Assembly (NCBI GenBank): GCA_963782465.1
Contig: CAWAJR010000002.1
Coordinates: 565,417 to 629,416 of the forward strand
Source: JAODBJ01 sp963782465
Lineage (GTDB): Bacteria > Actinomycetota > Acidimicrobiia > IMCC26256 > PALSA-610
DNA length: 64,000 nt
Reading direction: 5' to 3'
A model generated the notes under the pieces. The model worked only from the letters and a program-made list of their open reading frames with translations. It had not been told where the DNA came from and made no database searches. Positions 36,375 through 45,068 of this stretch are shown piece by piece. How positions within the stretch are numbered: position 1 is the first letter of the stretch; every line of letters begins with the position of its first letter. A program made the translations under genes and the position numbers.

Positions 36375-36398
36375 GGCGGCGCATCGTAACGACGGCCG

Positions 36399-36443
36399 AC
36401 GTGCGTCGATAGCTATCGCATAGCGATAGCTATCGACGCACGT
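36399..36443. repeat. 45-bp palindromic element, copy 3 (inverted)
   Basis: Same 21-bp arms as copies 1 and 2, but with loop ATA, meaning the element is inserted in the opposite orientation. It lies between the TetR stop (36447) and the alpha/beta hydrolase start (36374), both on the minus strand. Confidence 0.92.
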
Positions 36444-36446
36444 TGC

Positions 36447-37040
36447 TCAGGTTTGGAGCGCCTTGACGAGGAGTTCGAGGACGAGCCGGTACCTGCGCTC
36501 CGCGTCGGGATCGAACGGCGCCGCGTCGTTGAAACCGTCGGTGACCGTGACGAAGATGCCGGCAAGGTCTTCCGGCGGGAGACCGAGTGGTGCCGCACCG
36601 AGCGCGACCTGTTCATCGATGAACGCCGCGACCATCTCGACGGTCGCGCGGAAGCTCGCGGCCACCTTGTCGTGCAGTTCGGGGTGCCGCAGCGCGTAGA
36701 GCCGGAACTCGGCCGCGAGCAGCGAGTAATCGCGATTGCGCTCGAGTGAATCGCGCCAGAGCTTCACGGTGCCCTCGAAGTCGACGTCGCCGTCGTGCCG
36801 CAGTGCGGCGAACTGGCGCACTTCCCGTTCGTTGAGACGATCGTGCACGGCGAGGAAGAGGTCCTCCTTGCCACCGAAGTTCTTGTAGATCGCGCCGCGC
36901 GTGAAACCGGCGGTCTCGGCGATCTCGTCGAGCGACGCGCCCTCGAAACCGCGGCGGGCGAACACTTCGGCCGCGGCATCGACGAGCGCATCGCGGGTCT
37001 GTTGCCGGCGACGCTCCGGGGTCCACTTCTCGGTCGGCAT
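36447..37040 (-). CDS. TetR-family regulator of the adjacent ABC exporter
   Basis: 197 residues. The helix-turn-helix is DALVDAAAEVFARRGFEGASLDEIAETAGFTRGAIYKNFGGKEDLFLAV. The C-terminal domain resembles the TetR_C_6/AcrR group. The ATG at 37040 (MPTEKWTPE) is chosen; 37049 adds three residues. It is divergent from the ABC ATPase, and two 18-bp inverted repeats in the short intergenic region are its probable operators. It likely represses the exporter and is relieved by an exported compound. Confidence 0.88.
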   Translation of the reverse strand: MPTEKWTPERRRQQTRDALVDAAAEVFARRGFEGASLDEIAETAGFTRGAIYKNFGGKEDLFLAVHDRLNEREVRQFAALRHDGDVDFEGTVKLWRDSLERNRDYSLLAAEFRLYALRHPELHDKVAASFRATVEMVAAFIDEQVALGAAPLGLPPEDLAGIFVTVTDGFNDAAPFDPDAERRYRLVLELLVKALQT

Positions 37041-37072
37041 CCGCCCCATTGTGCCGGATGCGAGATGCAGGC

Positions 37073-37118
37073 TTGACACCGAGATACGGTGCCGTATCTT
37101 AGATACATGCTCGTATCT
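37073..37118 (+). promoter_or_regulatory. Promoter with double TetR operator
   Basis: TTGACA (37073-37078) and TATCTT (37095-37100) are separated by 16 bp, a near-consensus sigma-70 promoter. Two tandem inverted repeats cover it: AGATACGG-TG-CCGTATCT at 37082-37099 (perfect 8-bp arms) and AGATAC-N6-GTATCT at 37101-37118. Their centres are 19 bp apart. The ATG of the ABC gene (37107) lies inside the second site and 7 nt after the -10 box, so transcription should begin at the start codon. Repressor binding would block RNA polymerase directly. Confidence 0.8.
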
Positions 37119-38090
37119 CCGCCCGTTGCCGAGCCGCCTGCCGAGCCGGTCGCCGCCCTCCGGGTCGGCGGCCTGACGAAGCGGTACGGGCCGCGGCTCG
37201 CCCTCGACGGCGTGTCGCTCGAACTGGCCGCCGGGGAGGTCGTCGGGCTGCTCGGTCCGAACGGCGCCGGAAAGACGACCCTCGTGTCGATCGTCGCCGG
37301 GCTTCGCCGCGCCGACGGCGGAACGGTGCACGTCGCCGGCCTCGACGTGGCCGCCGCGCCGAGGCGCGCCCGTGCGCTCGTCGGCTACGCGCCACAGGAC
37401 AGCGGTGTGTACGAAGTGTTGACCGTGCACGACAACCTGCGGTTCTTCGGCGAACTCGTCGGGTTGCGCCGCCACGCGCTGGCGGCACGGATCGACGAGG
37501 TCGCGACCGCGTTGCGCCTCGAGTCGCTCATGGCCCGCGTCGCCCACGAGCTGTCGGGCGGCGAGAAGCGACGCCTGCACACCGCGATCGCGTTCTTGCA
37601 CCGGCCGCCACTGCTGCTCCTCGACGAACCGACCGTCGGGGCCGACATCGAGACGCGCGCCGCGCTGCTCGAAACCGTGCGCGCGCAGGCCGACGACGGA
37701 TCGGCGATCGTGTACTCCACCCACTATCTCCCCGAGGTCGAATCGCTGCACGCGTCGGTCGCGATCCTCGACCACGGTCGGTTCGTCGCGACGGGTCGGG
37801 TCGACGATCTCGTCGCCCGCTACGGCGTGTCGGCCGCGCAACTCACCTTCGACGGGAGCGCACCGGCCTGCGCCGCCGGCGACGCGCACGTCGTGCGCGA
37901 GGGGAACACCCTTCGCGTCGCGGCGGTCAACCCGGCAACCGCGGCCGCCGAGCTCATCAGCCGTCTCGGCCCGGAGACCCGTCGCCTGCGCGACGTCGAA
38001 CTGATCCGCCCGAGTCTCGACAGCGTGTTCCTCGCTGTCACCGGCCGGCGTTACGGCGACGAAATGGGGGCGAATGTCACCGCGGCGTAG
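37107..38090 (+). CDS. ABC transporter ATP-binding protein (DrrA-like)
   Basis: 327 residues. Walker A is GLLGPNGAGKTTLV, Q-loop YAPQDSGVYEVLTV, signature ELSGGEKRRLHTA, Walker B LLLLDEPTVGAD and switch His in VYSTHYLPEVE. A C-terminal extension with RLRDVELIRPSLDSVFLAVTGRRY is typical of daunorubicin-type (DrrA) exporters. The start ATG lies within the operator and gives a leaderless message. The permease gene overlaps its end by 17 bp. Together they export a lipophilic or toxic compound. Confidence 0.9.
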   Translation: MLVSPPVAEPPAEPVAALRVGGLTKRYGPRLALDGVSLELAAGEVVGLLGPNGAGKTTLVSIVAGLRRADGGTVHVAGLDVAAAPRRARALVGYAPQDSGVYEVLTVHDNLRFFGELVGLRRHALAARIDEVATALRLESLMARVAHELSGGEKRRLHTAIAFLHRPPLLLLDEPTVGADIETRAALLETVRAQADDGSAIVYSTHYLPEVESLHASVAILDHGRFVATGRVDDLVARYGVSAAQLTFDGSAPACAAGDAHVVREGNTLRVAAVNPATAAAELISRLGPETRRLRDVELIRPSLDSVFLAVTGRRYGDEMGANVTAA

Positions 38091-38847
38091 CCTCGCCATC
38101 AGCCGGAACGAATTGCGGGTGCTGCGGCGCGACCCGTCGCCGCTCGTCATCCTGATCGTGATGCCGTTGATCGTCGTACCGATCTTCCGGGCGACGTTCC
38201 GGGCCGCGCTCCTGCTGTCGGGCCACACCGGCGTGTCGGGTGCCGAGTTCGCGGTGCCGGGGCAGGCGGTGGAGTTCCTCTTCTTCCTCGCGCCGACGGT
38301 CGGCTTCGCGTTCTTCCGCGAGCACGGGTGGGGAACCTGGGCGCGGCTGCGGGCGAGCCCGGCGTCGTCGAGCGAGATCATGCTCGGCAAGGCCCTCCCC
38401 CTCCTCGCGGTCGGCGCGGCCCAATTGTTCGTGCTGTTCGCCCTCGGGGCGTTCGGTCTCGACATGCACGTGAAGGGCTCGGTGCTCGGCGTGGCCCTCG
38501 TGAGCGGCGCGCTGCTCGTCTGCGTGGTGTCGCTCGGTCTCGCGCTCACCGCGGTGCTGCGCACGCTCCAACAGCTCAGCGCGGTCGGTTACGTCGGCGC
38601 GACGCTGTTCGGCGCGGTCGGTGGTGCACTCGTACCGCTCGCAACCCTGCCCCGCTGGGCGCGCCACCTCTCGCCGATCACACCGCAGTACTGGGCGATG
38701 CGCGGCTACCAGTCGTGCATCCTCGACGGCCGCGGTACCGGCGCGGCCCTTCTCCCCGTCGCGGTGTTGCTCGCGTTCACTGCAGGCTTCGCCGTCGTCG
38801 CCCGGCTGCGCTTCCGCTTCAACGACGACAAGATCGGCTGGAACTGA
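38074..38847 (+). CDS. ABC-2 type transporter permease
   Basis: 257 residues with about six hydrophobic segments (LVILIVMPLIVVPIF, FLFFLAPTVGFAFF, LLAVGAAQLFVLFALGAFG, GVALVSGALLVCVVSLGLALTAVL, LFGAVGGALVPLA and LLPVAVLLAFTAGFAVV). ITPQYWAMRGYQSCILDG is the conserved ABC-2 motif before the last helix. Translationally coupled to the ATPase (17-nt overlap). Its TGA ends on the first base of palindrome copy 4. Confidence 0.88.
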   Translation: MSPRRSLAISRNELRVLRRDPSPLVILIVMPLIVVPIFRATFRAALLLSGHTGVSGAEFAVPGQAVEFLFFLAPTVGFAFFREHGWGTWARLRASPASSSEIMLGKALPLLAVGAAQLFVLFALGAFGLDMHVKGSVLGVALVSGALLVCVVSLGLALTAVLRTLQQLSAVGYVGATLFGAVGGALVPLATLPRWARHLSPITPQYWAMRGYQSCILDGRGTGAALLPVAVLLAFTAGFAVVARLRFRFNDDKIGWN

Positions 38848-38891
38848 CATGCGTCGATAGCTATCGCTATTCGATAGCTATCGACGCACGT
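38847..38891. repeat. 45-bp palindromic element, copy 4 (degenerate)
   Basis: Same element with two differences from the consensus (A for G at position 3 and T for G at position 25), so the hairpin has mismatches. The permease stop uses its first base, and the convergent amidohydrolase reads into it: the last eight codons (TRASIAIE) and the TAG stop at 38867 come from the repeat arm. Confidence 0.9.
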
Positions 38892-40291
38892 GTTTCGACG
38901 ATGGTGCCATCGAAGAACGACGGGTTCATCCCCGCGTGCAGGCGCGCCGGGTTGAGGAACGTGAACTCGCGGAACTCCTGCTCGCCGATCACGCCTTCTT
39001 CGACGAGCTCGTAGGCCTCCTCGACCGGCTCGGTCATGTCGACGACGTCCCAGTGCGAGATGTCGGAACCGAAGATCGGCCGCAACCGGGCGCCGGCGGG
39101 ATTGACCCGCTCGTCGAACGCCCATGCGACCAGACGGTCGTCGGCTTCGCACCCGAAGTAGAAGTTGGGTACGAACCGGTCACGGATCGCCTCGACCGAA
39201 TCGACCATCGCGGCCTCGAACTCGTCGAGTCGCTCGGGCCTCGCGCTCGGCCGCGAAAAATAGGCGCGCAACAGATCGAGCGCACCGCGCACCCGTTCGT
39301 CACCGTACTGATCGAACAGGGCCATGAGCGCGTCGACGTCGAGCAGATCGGGGTCGAGCGCCTCGATGTCGCGGCCGTTGCGCTTCTGCCAATGCCCGAC
39401 GAGGTCGCCGAGCAGGCTGCACGCCCACGCGACGCCGCCTTCGAGGAAGCCGAAGCGCAGCGCCGGGAAACGGGCCGTCACCCCCGACAGGAACAGCGAC
39501 TTGCAGAGCGACTCGTGGCTGGCACCGAGACCGCCGATGTGGTTGTACACGTAGCTCGTGGCCGACCGCGTCACACGATGACCCTGCAGCGAACTGTGGA
39601 ACACCGGGGCGATGCCCAGTTCGACGCACTTCGACCACAGCGGGTCGTAGTCGTACGCGCTGTCGACACCGAACGTATCGAGGCGGTACGCGCCCTCGAC
39701 GCCGATCGGCCGTCGCGCGTGCCCCGCGAAGACCGCGGTCTTGAACCCGAGGTCGCGCACCGCGTACTCGAGTTCGTCGACCGCGAGTTTCGGGTCGAGC
39801 ATCGGCACCAATGCACCCACGGTCGTGCGGTCGCGATACGGGGCGAACTGGCTCGCCAGCGCGCGGTTCGCGGCCCGGCACCGCATACCGATCAGTTCGT
39901 CGTCGGCCACCTCCAGGTACGACAACGTCATCGACGGGTACAGGATCGTGAAGTCGATCCCGAGTTCGTCGAGCCGTTCGTAGAGCAACGCGGGCAGATG
40001 AGCCGTCGCGCGGTCGCGCACGTTCTTCGTGGCCCAGCCCCACCACGACGGCATCGCCTGCCATCCGGGAGCACGCGCGCCGAGGTGCGACGCGAGCACG
40101 GTCGACGTGTCGGTGAGACCGGTATTCGGTGCGTACCGATCGCGAACTTCCGCGCCGCCCATCTCTTCGAGGTAGGTGAGCATCTCCTCGTCGAGCAACG
40201 GGCCGATTTCCACGAAGTGGCCGTCGGCATCGATGATCGGGTGCGACAACTGCGCGCGCACTCGCGCTGCCTTCGTCGGCGAAGCGCTCAT
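38867..40291 (-). CDS. Amidohydrolase-2 family metal-dependent hydrolase
   Basis: 474 residues. HPIIDADGHFVEIGPLL is the first metal strand (Asp-x-Asp/His variant), APVFHSSLQGH the second, FGFLEGGVAW the third, and FGSDISHWDVVDM the catalytic Asp. This is the TIM-barrel group of ACMSD-like decarboxylases and hydrolases common in aromatic and steroid degradation. The ATG overlaps the CoA-lyase stop as ATGA. The C-terminal eight residues are encoded by a dispersed palindrome, so the native end may have been replaced. Confidence 0.85.
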   Translation of the reverse strand: MSASPTKAARVRAQLSHPIIDADGHFVEIGPLLDEEMLTYLEEMGGAEVRDRYAPNTGLTDTSTVLASHLGARAPGWQAMPSWWGWATKNVRDRATAHLPALLYERLDELGIDFTILYPSMTLSYLEVADDELIGMRCRAANRALASQFAPYRDRTTVGALVPMLDPKLAVDELEYAVRDLGFKTAVFAGHARRPIGVEGAYRLDTFGVDSAYDYDPLWSKCVELGIAPVFHSSLQGHRVTRSATSYVYNHIGGLGASHESLCKSLFLSGVTARFPALRFGFLEGGVAWACSLLGDLVGHWQKRNGRDIEALDPDLLDVDALMALFDQYGDERVRGALDLLRAYFSRPSARPERLDEFEAAMVDSVEAIRDRFVPNFYFGCEADDRLVAWAFDERVNPAGARLRPIFGSDISHWDVVDMTEPVEEAYELVEEGVIGEQEFREFTFLNPARLHAGMNPSFFDGTIVETRASIAIE

Positions 40292-41220
40292 GCCACGCCC
40301 AACTCGTTCGCCCACACGAGCAGCTTGCGGGCGGTCGCGACGTGCGCGATGTGCACCTCGTGCCCCTCGCCCTGGTTGGCGTCGCCGTACACGACCCGCT
40401 CCCCCGCCGCTTCGGCTTCCGTGGTCATCCGGTCGAGGTCCTGCCAGTACGCGATCTCGGCCTCGGTCGGGGTGAACGCGGCGTTCACGATCGGCACGTG
40501 CTCCTTGTTGCCCATCATCATCCCGAAGTAGCCGATGTCGCGCAGTTCCGAGCACCATGCCTGCAGCCCGTCGATATCGTCGTTCGCGCCGCCCCACATC
40601 CCGCTGATCGGGTAGCGGATACCTGCTGCCCGCGCGTCGATGAGCACCTTCTCGCGGATGTAGAGCGTCTCGGTGCCGCGCCGCGTCCAGCGGAAACCGA
40701 TGTCGGCGCAGATGTCGCCGAACCGTGAGATCGCGCCACCCATGTACGCGACGCGCTCCGACGCCATCGCGATGTCGTACGCGTTGCGGATCGCGGCCGC
40801 GTTCTCGAGGATCGGGTAGAGCAGCGTGCTCCCGCGGTCGATCCCGAACTCGACTTCGAGGCACGTGAGGATCGCGTCGGCCGCGTGCACGTCGGCGGGG
40901 CCGGTGATCTTCGGGAGCAACACGCCGGTGACCTTCGCGTGCAGCACCGCTTGCAGATCGCGCAGGATCATCCCCGACGACACTGGCTGTACCCGCACGA
41001 AGTAGCGCGGCGCGCCCGCGCCGACGGGCGCGTCTTCGAGGAACTCGCGCACGAGCCCGCGAGCGCGCACGCGGGTCGCTTCGGGGCACGGCGTGCGCGG
41101 TTCCTCGACGTCGAGGAACAGCGCGTCGGCTCCCGACTTCACGTTCTCGGCGAGGCGCGCTTCCTGGTCGCCGGGCGTGTAGAGAAGCGAACGCACCGGT
41201 TTGGCATCGGCTTTGGTCAC
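40288..41220 (-). CDS. HpcH/HpaI (citrate lyase beta-like) CoA-ester lyase
   Basis: 310 residues with the barrel SLLYTPGDQEARLAENVKSGADALFLDVEE (metal Asp/Glu pair), VLLPKITGPADVHAADAIL, LYPILENAAAIRNA and GDICADIGFRWT. Matches the CitE/malyl-CoA lyase family, which cleaves or forms beta-hydroxyacyl-CoA esters. GTG at 41220 is the best start, as the frame upstream is antisense to the divergent amidohydrolase. Coupled to the amidohydrolase by ATGA, so the two act in one degradation route. Confidence 0.85.
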   Translation of the reverse strand: MTKADAKPVRSLLYTPGDQEARLAENVKSGADALFLDVEEPRTPCPEATRVRARGLVREFLEDAPVGAGAPRYFVRVQPVSSGMILRDLQAVLHAKVTGVLLPKITGPADVHAADAILTCLEVEFGIDRGSTLLYPILENAAAIRNAYDIAMASERVAYMGGAISRFGDICADIGFRWTRRGTETLYIREKVLIDARAAGIRYPISGMWGGANDDIDGLQAWCSELRDIGYFGMMMGNKEHVPIVNAAFTPTEAEIAYWQDLDRMTTEAEAAGERVVYGDANQGEGHEVHIAHVATARKLLVWANELGVA

Positions 41221-41287
41221 GGCGCCCACGCTCGCGGTCACCGGGACGCCCGTCAAGACGCGCAGTAGGGTCGATCGCACGTACCGT

Positions 41288-42367
41288 TTGATCTCCGCCG
41301 ACAGCCACGTGAACGAACCACCCGACCTGTGGCGCGCCCGCGTGCCGGCGAAGTTCGCCGACCGTGCGCCGCGTATCGAGTCGTTCGACGAGGGCGACGC
41401 GTGGGTGCTCGACGGCGTGCGCGACCCGATCACCTTCGGCATGAACGCCTGCGCCGGCCTCGAACCGGAGCAAATGGTCGGCTGGAAACGTTTCGACGAG
41501 ATCCGCCCCGGCGGCTACGACCCCGCGGCCCGCATCGACGAGATGCGCGCCGACGGGGTCGACGCCGAGGTGCTCTACCCCACGCCCCGCCTCGCGCAGG
41601 CGGTCGTCGCGTACCAGGAACCCGACTTCCACCTCGCGCTCGTGCGCGCGTACAACGACTGGCTGTCGGAGTACGTGGCGCACGCGCCGGACCGTTTCGG
41701 CGGGCTCGTCATGCTCCCGAACCGCGGCGCCGAACAGGCAGTGGCGGAGGTCGAACGGGTCATCGGCCGGCCCGGCATCCGCGGCGCCGTCATGGGCTGC
41801 TACCCGAACGGCACCCTGCAGCTCACCGCGGAAGACGACAAGTGCTTCGGCTATCTCGCCGAAGCGGGGATCCCGCTCTCCATTCACGTCTCGCTGACCC
41901 AGGGGATGCCGTCGGCACACCGCTCACCATTGCCCGGCTACGGGCGCTTCTTCGACGCGCCGAACCGGATCGTGCAGATGATCTTCGCCGGGGTGTTCGA
42001 CCGTTTCCCGAACCTGCACCTCGTGGTGGCCGAAGTCGACTGCGGTTGGGTCCCCTACTTCAAAGAACAGGTCGACAACAACTACCGGCGGCTCGCGCCG
42101 GTGAGCGACTTCACGATCGTCGACCGACCGAGCCGTTACGTGGAGCGCAACGTCTCGTTCACGTACATCACCGACCCGTTCGGCATCCGTAACCGCGACG
42201 AGATCGGCGTCGACAACATCCTCTGGTCGAGCGACTACCCGCACATCAGCGCAGACTGGCCGAACTCGTGGCGCTCGATCCAAGCGACGTTCTCCGGGGT
42301 GCCGGCCGCCGAGCGGGAAAAGATCCTCGCCGGCAACGCGGCGCGCCTCTACAGGTTCACGGCGTAG
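41288..42367 (+). CDS. Amidohydrolase-2 family protein
   Basis: About 360 residues. ISADSHVNEPPDLW is the N-terminal metal site, PLSIHVSLTQG the second strand, VVAEVDCGWVPYFKEQ the third and LWSSDYPHISADWPNSW the catalytic Asp region. The start is uncertain. TTG at 41288 is given, but TAGGGT at 41266-41271 and the spacing seen at other genes would put the start at an ACG at 41279 (reading TYRLISADSHV). TTG codons at 41201 and 41213 overlap the divergent CoA lyase. Likely works with the two minus-strand genes next to it. Confidence 0.82.
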   Translation: MISADSHVNEPPDLWRARVPAKFADRAPRIESFDEGDAWVLDGVRDPITFGMNACAGLEPEQMVGWKRFDEIRPGGYDPAARIDEMRADGVDAEVLYPTPRLAQAVVAYQEPDFHLALVRAYNDWLSEYVAHAPDRFGGLVMLPNRGAEQAVAEVERVIGRPGIRGAVMGCYPNGTLQLTAEDDKCFGYLAEAGIPLSIHVSLTQGMPSAHRSPLPGYGRFFDAPNRIVQMIFAGVFDRFPNLHLVVAEVDCGWVPYFKEQVDNNYRRLAPVSDFTIVDRPSRYVERNVSFTYITDPFGIRNRDEIGVDNILWSSDYPHISADWPNSWRSIQATFSGVPAAEREKILAGNAARLYRFTA

Positions 42368-42484
42368 CCCGGCGAGCAGGACGCCACGCTCAGGCAGTTG
42401 CCCGTTGCGTCACGCAATGCCAGGTGACGGCACCGTTCAACGTCCGGCCGTCGGCGCTGACGCCCGGAGCGATCGGAAGCCGAG

Positions 42485-44080
42485 CTACACCTTTTCGGCC
42501 GCGACGCGTCGCCGGATGTCGTCTCGGAGCGCGCCCTTCGCCACCTTGCCGCCCGATGCCCGCGGGAGTTCGTCGAGTACGACGAGCCGCTCCGGCAGCC
42601 ATTCCTTCGACACGCCTCTCGCCTCGAGATGCGCGATGAGATCGTCGAAGGTCAGTGAGGTGCCCGGCCGCAACTCCACGTACGCGCAGACCCGCTCGCC
42701 GAAAACCTCGTCGGGCATCGAGACCGCGGCGACGATCCCGACGGCGGGGTGGGTCGCGATCTCACGCTCCACCGCCGGCGCGCTGATGTTCTTCCCGCCG
42801 CGAATGATGATGTCGGAAGTGCGGCCGACGACGCGCAGGTAGCCGTCGGCGTCGAGCTCGCAGAGATCACCGATCCGCATCCAGCCGTCGTCGGTGAGCA
42901 GTTGCTCGTTCGCGACGGCGTCGTCGAGGTAACCGAAACAGGTCGCCGGCCCCTTGCACACGGGGTGGCCGGCCGTGAACGGTTCGGTGATGTCGCGATC
43001 TTCGTCGTCGAGCAGGCGCACCTGCATCTCGGGGATGGGGCGGCCCGCGGTCGTGAGCCGGTGTTCGCGGTCGTCGCGCAACGTCGTACCGCTCAACACG
43101 CCGGTTTCGTTCGAACCGTAGAACTGCAACACCCGCGCGCCGGTCCGGTCCTCGAACTGCGCCGCCGCCTCGTACGGCACCATCTCGCCGCCGGTGAACA
43201 TGCAGCGCAACGACGACAGGTCGTGCTCGGTGCCGCCAGCGGCTTGCAACATCATGACGAACTGCGTGCTGACGCAGGCCAGCACGGTCACCTGTTCCCG
43301 TTCGATGGTACGCAGCGCGTCGGCGGCGTCGAACCGCGCCGCCAGCACGGTGGTCGCGCCGAGCACGGCGGGCGTGAAGTGCGCGGTCCACAACCCGAAA
43401 CCGAATGGCGCGGGGAGCAACGAGAAGAAGATGTCGTCGGAGCCGAGGTCCCCCGCTTGCAGCGCGAGCTGGTGGAAGAACATCCACCGGTTCTCGTTGT
43501 GCAACACGCACTTCGGAAGGCCGGTGGTACCCGACGTCGAGTTGATCATGAACACGTCGTCGGGGCCGTAGCGGCGTTCGGCGATGGCGACGGGGTCGGT
43601 CGGCGCTTCGATCGGGAGCACGAAGTGGTGCTCGATCTCGATGCCCTCGGCCCGCCACGCGCCGACGACGGCGCCGGCCGCCCGTCCCCGCAACTCCGGC
43701 GGCGTCACGATGCCCGTCGCGTGCGTCTTCGCCAGCAGGTGGCGCACCTCGTGGTCGCCGGCCCGGCTTCCGATGCCGACGACGGTGACACCGGCGCGTT
43801 CGGCACCGACGTATGCCTCGTGTACCGCGGCGCCGTCGGGGAGCCACACCGCGAGGCGCGAGCCTCGGGGAACACCCGCCGCGACGATCGCGCCCGCGAC
43901 GCGGGTGGCGTTGGCGTCGTACTCGGCCCAGGTGGTCGGCCCGGTGTCGTCGATGAACGCGAGCGCGCTCGGCCGGCGTTGCGCCCAGCGCGCGACGGCA
44001 TCGCCGACGGTCTCGTCGCCCCACCACCCGCGCCGCCGGTACTCGGCCACCGTCGCCGGGTCGTGGTGCGCCAGCCGCAT
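42485..44080 (-). CDS. AMP-forming acyl-CoA synthetase
   Basis: 531-residue ANL-family ligase. The phosphate loop is MINSTSGTTGLPKCV, followed by FYGSNETGVLSG, GWMRIGDLCELDADGYLRVVGRTSDIIIRGGKNIS (hinge) and a C-terminal GKVAKGAL with the catalytic lysine. It would activate a carboxylic acid to its CoA thioester for the pathway that the lyase and hydrolases continue. Starts immediately after the DapA-like gene (stop at 44081). Substrate class is not determinable, probably a cyclic or aromatic acid. Confidence 0.9.
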   Translation of the reverse strand: MRLAHHDPATVAEYRRRGWWGDETVGDAVARWAQRRPSALAFIDDTGPTTWAEYDANATRVAGAIVAAGVPRGSRLAVWLPDGAAVHEAYVGAERAGVTVVGIGSRAGDHEVRHLLAKTHATGIVTPPELRGRAAGAVVGAWRAEGIEIEHHFVLPIEAPTDPVAIAERRYGPDDVFMINSTSGTTGLPKCVLHNENRWMFFHQLALQAGDLGSDDIFFSLLPAPFGFGLWTAHFTPAVLGATTVLAARFDAADALRTIEREQVTVLACVSTQFVMMLQAAGGTEHDLSSLRCMFTGGEMVPYEAAAQFEDRTGARVLQFYGSNETGVLSGTTLRDDREHRLTTAGRPIPEMQVRLLDDEDRDITEPFTAGHPVCKGPATCFGYLDDAVANEQLLTDDGWMRIGDLCELDADGYLRVVGRTSDIIIRGGKNISAPAVEREIATHPAVGIVAAVSMPDEVFGERVCAYVELRPGTSLTFDDLIAHLEARGVSKEWLPERLVVLDELPRASGGKVAKGALRDDIRRRVAAEKV

Positions 44081-44999
44081 TCAGATGCCTTCGCTCGCGC
44101 GCAAGCCGAGCGTGTCGACCGCTTCGAGGATCGCCGCGACCCACGGTTCGGGGACTTCCAGGCGCGGGCGGCGCGGTACCCCACCGGGGAGCCCGAGCGC
44201 GCGCAACGCACCCTTGATGCCACTCACACCACCGTGCGCCTGCACGACGGTGAAGCATCGCATCACGACCGAATAGGCGCTCCACCACGCCCACGAGGTC
44301 GGCACGCGCCCACGCATCGACGACGGCCACGCACGCGCGCGGCGCCAGGTTCGCTTCCGAGACGAGGTAGCCCTGCGCACCGAGCGCGAGGGCCGCGGGC
44401 GCCTGTGCCGGGCCGCCGACGTGCACCTCCGCCCGGCCGTCGATCGCGTCGAGTACCCGCACGAGGTACGTGAGGTCGGGGTTGGTGACGTTGACGCCGA
44501 TCAGGTGCGGGTAGTCGTCGAGCAGCCGGCCGATCAGCTCCGGCTCGACGAAGTAGCCGACCGACTGGTGCGTCGAGAGCACGCTCGGGAAGGCGGTCGC
44601 GTCGAGGACGTCGCGGAAGTAGGCCTCCTGCTCGTCGGGGCGCGGTCGCCGGCCGTGGCCCGGGTCGAGCGAATAGATCTGCGCGGCATCGACACCCGCG
44701 GCGCGCGCGGTGCGTACGAACTCGATCATCTCCGCCGCCTGGCGGGGCTCCACGCCCATCGCCCGCACCGGCACCGTGCCTTGCAACTCCTCGGACGCGA
44801 TCTCGAGGACCCGGCGTCGCTCGGGGGCGGCGAGCACGTACCCCTCGCCGCTGCCGCCGCCGCCCGCGTACACCCCGATCCCGGTCGCGGCCATGCGCCG
44901 CAGGTGCGAGCGCAACGCCGGCTCGTCGAGGCTGCCGTCGGCCGCGAACGGCGTGATGCTGATCACGTACGCGGTCGGTCGGCGTTGCGGTCCCGGCAC
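44081..44999 (-). pseudogene. DapA/N-acetylneuraminate lyase-family gene with frame break
   Basis: GTG at 44999 begins a class I aldolase-type barrel: VISITPFAADGSLDEPALRSHLRRM, GGGGSGEGYVLAAPER, the Tyr-containing QIYSLDPGHGRRP and LIGVNVTNPDL (where Lys is usual the residue is Asn). The frame is lost at about 44275 after DLVGVVE; SAYSVVMRCFTVVQAHGGVSGIKGALRALGLPGG continues in another frame to a stop adjoining the acyl-CoA ligase start. One 2-nt loss (GCGC to GC) or 1-nt gain repairs it. Missing Schiff-base Lys would mean a non-aldolase function if intact. Confidence 0.72.
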
Positions 45000-45055
45000 C
45001 CCGCCCGTTTAGCAGGTCGGTGGCGGCCACCACCATGTGCGGCGTCACCCGTCGG

Positions 45056-45061
45056 TACCGT
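45056..45061 (+). promoter_or_regulatory. Probable -10 box of a leaderless transcript
   Basis: TACCGT ends 7 nt before the GTG at 45069, the same layout as 15274 and 9250. Confidence 0.35.
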
Positions 45062-45068
45062 TGCCGGT

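Noticed and set aside
42368..42484. Short TTGCGT-C-ACGCAA palindrome and a possible small ORF end between amidohydrolase and acyl-CoA ligase
   Set aside because: Too short to support a site, and the reading GRTLNGAVTWHCVTQ has no start or homologue I recognise.
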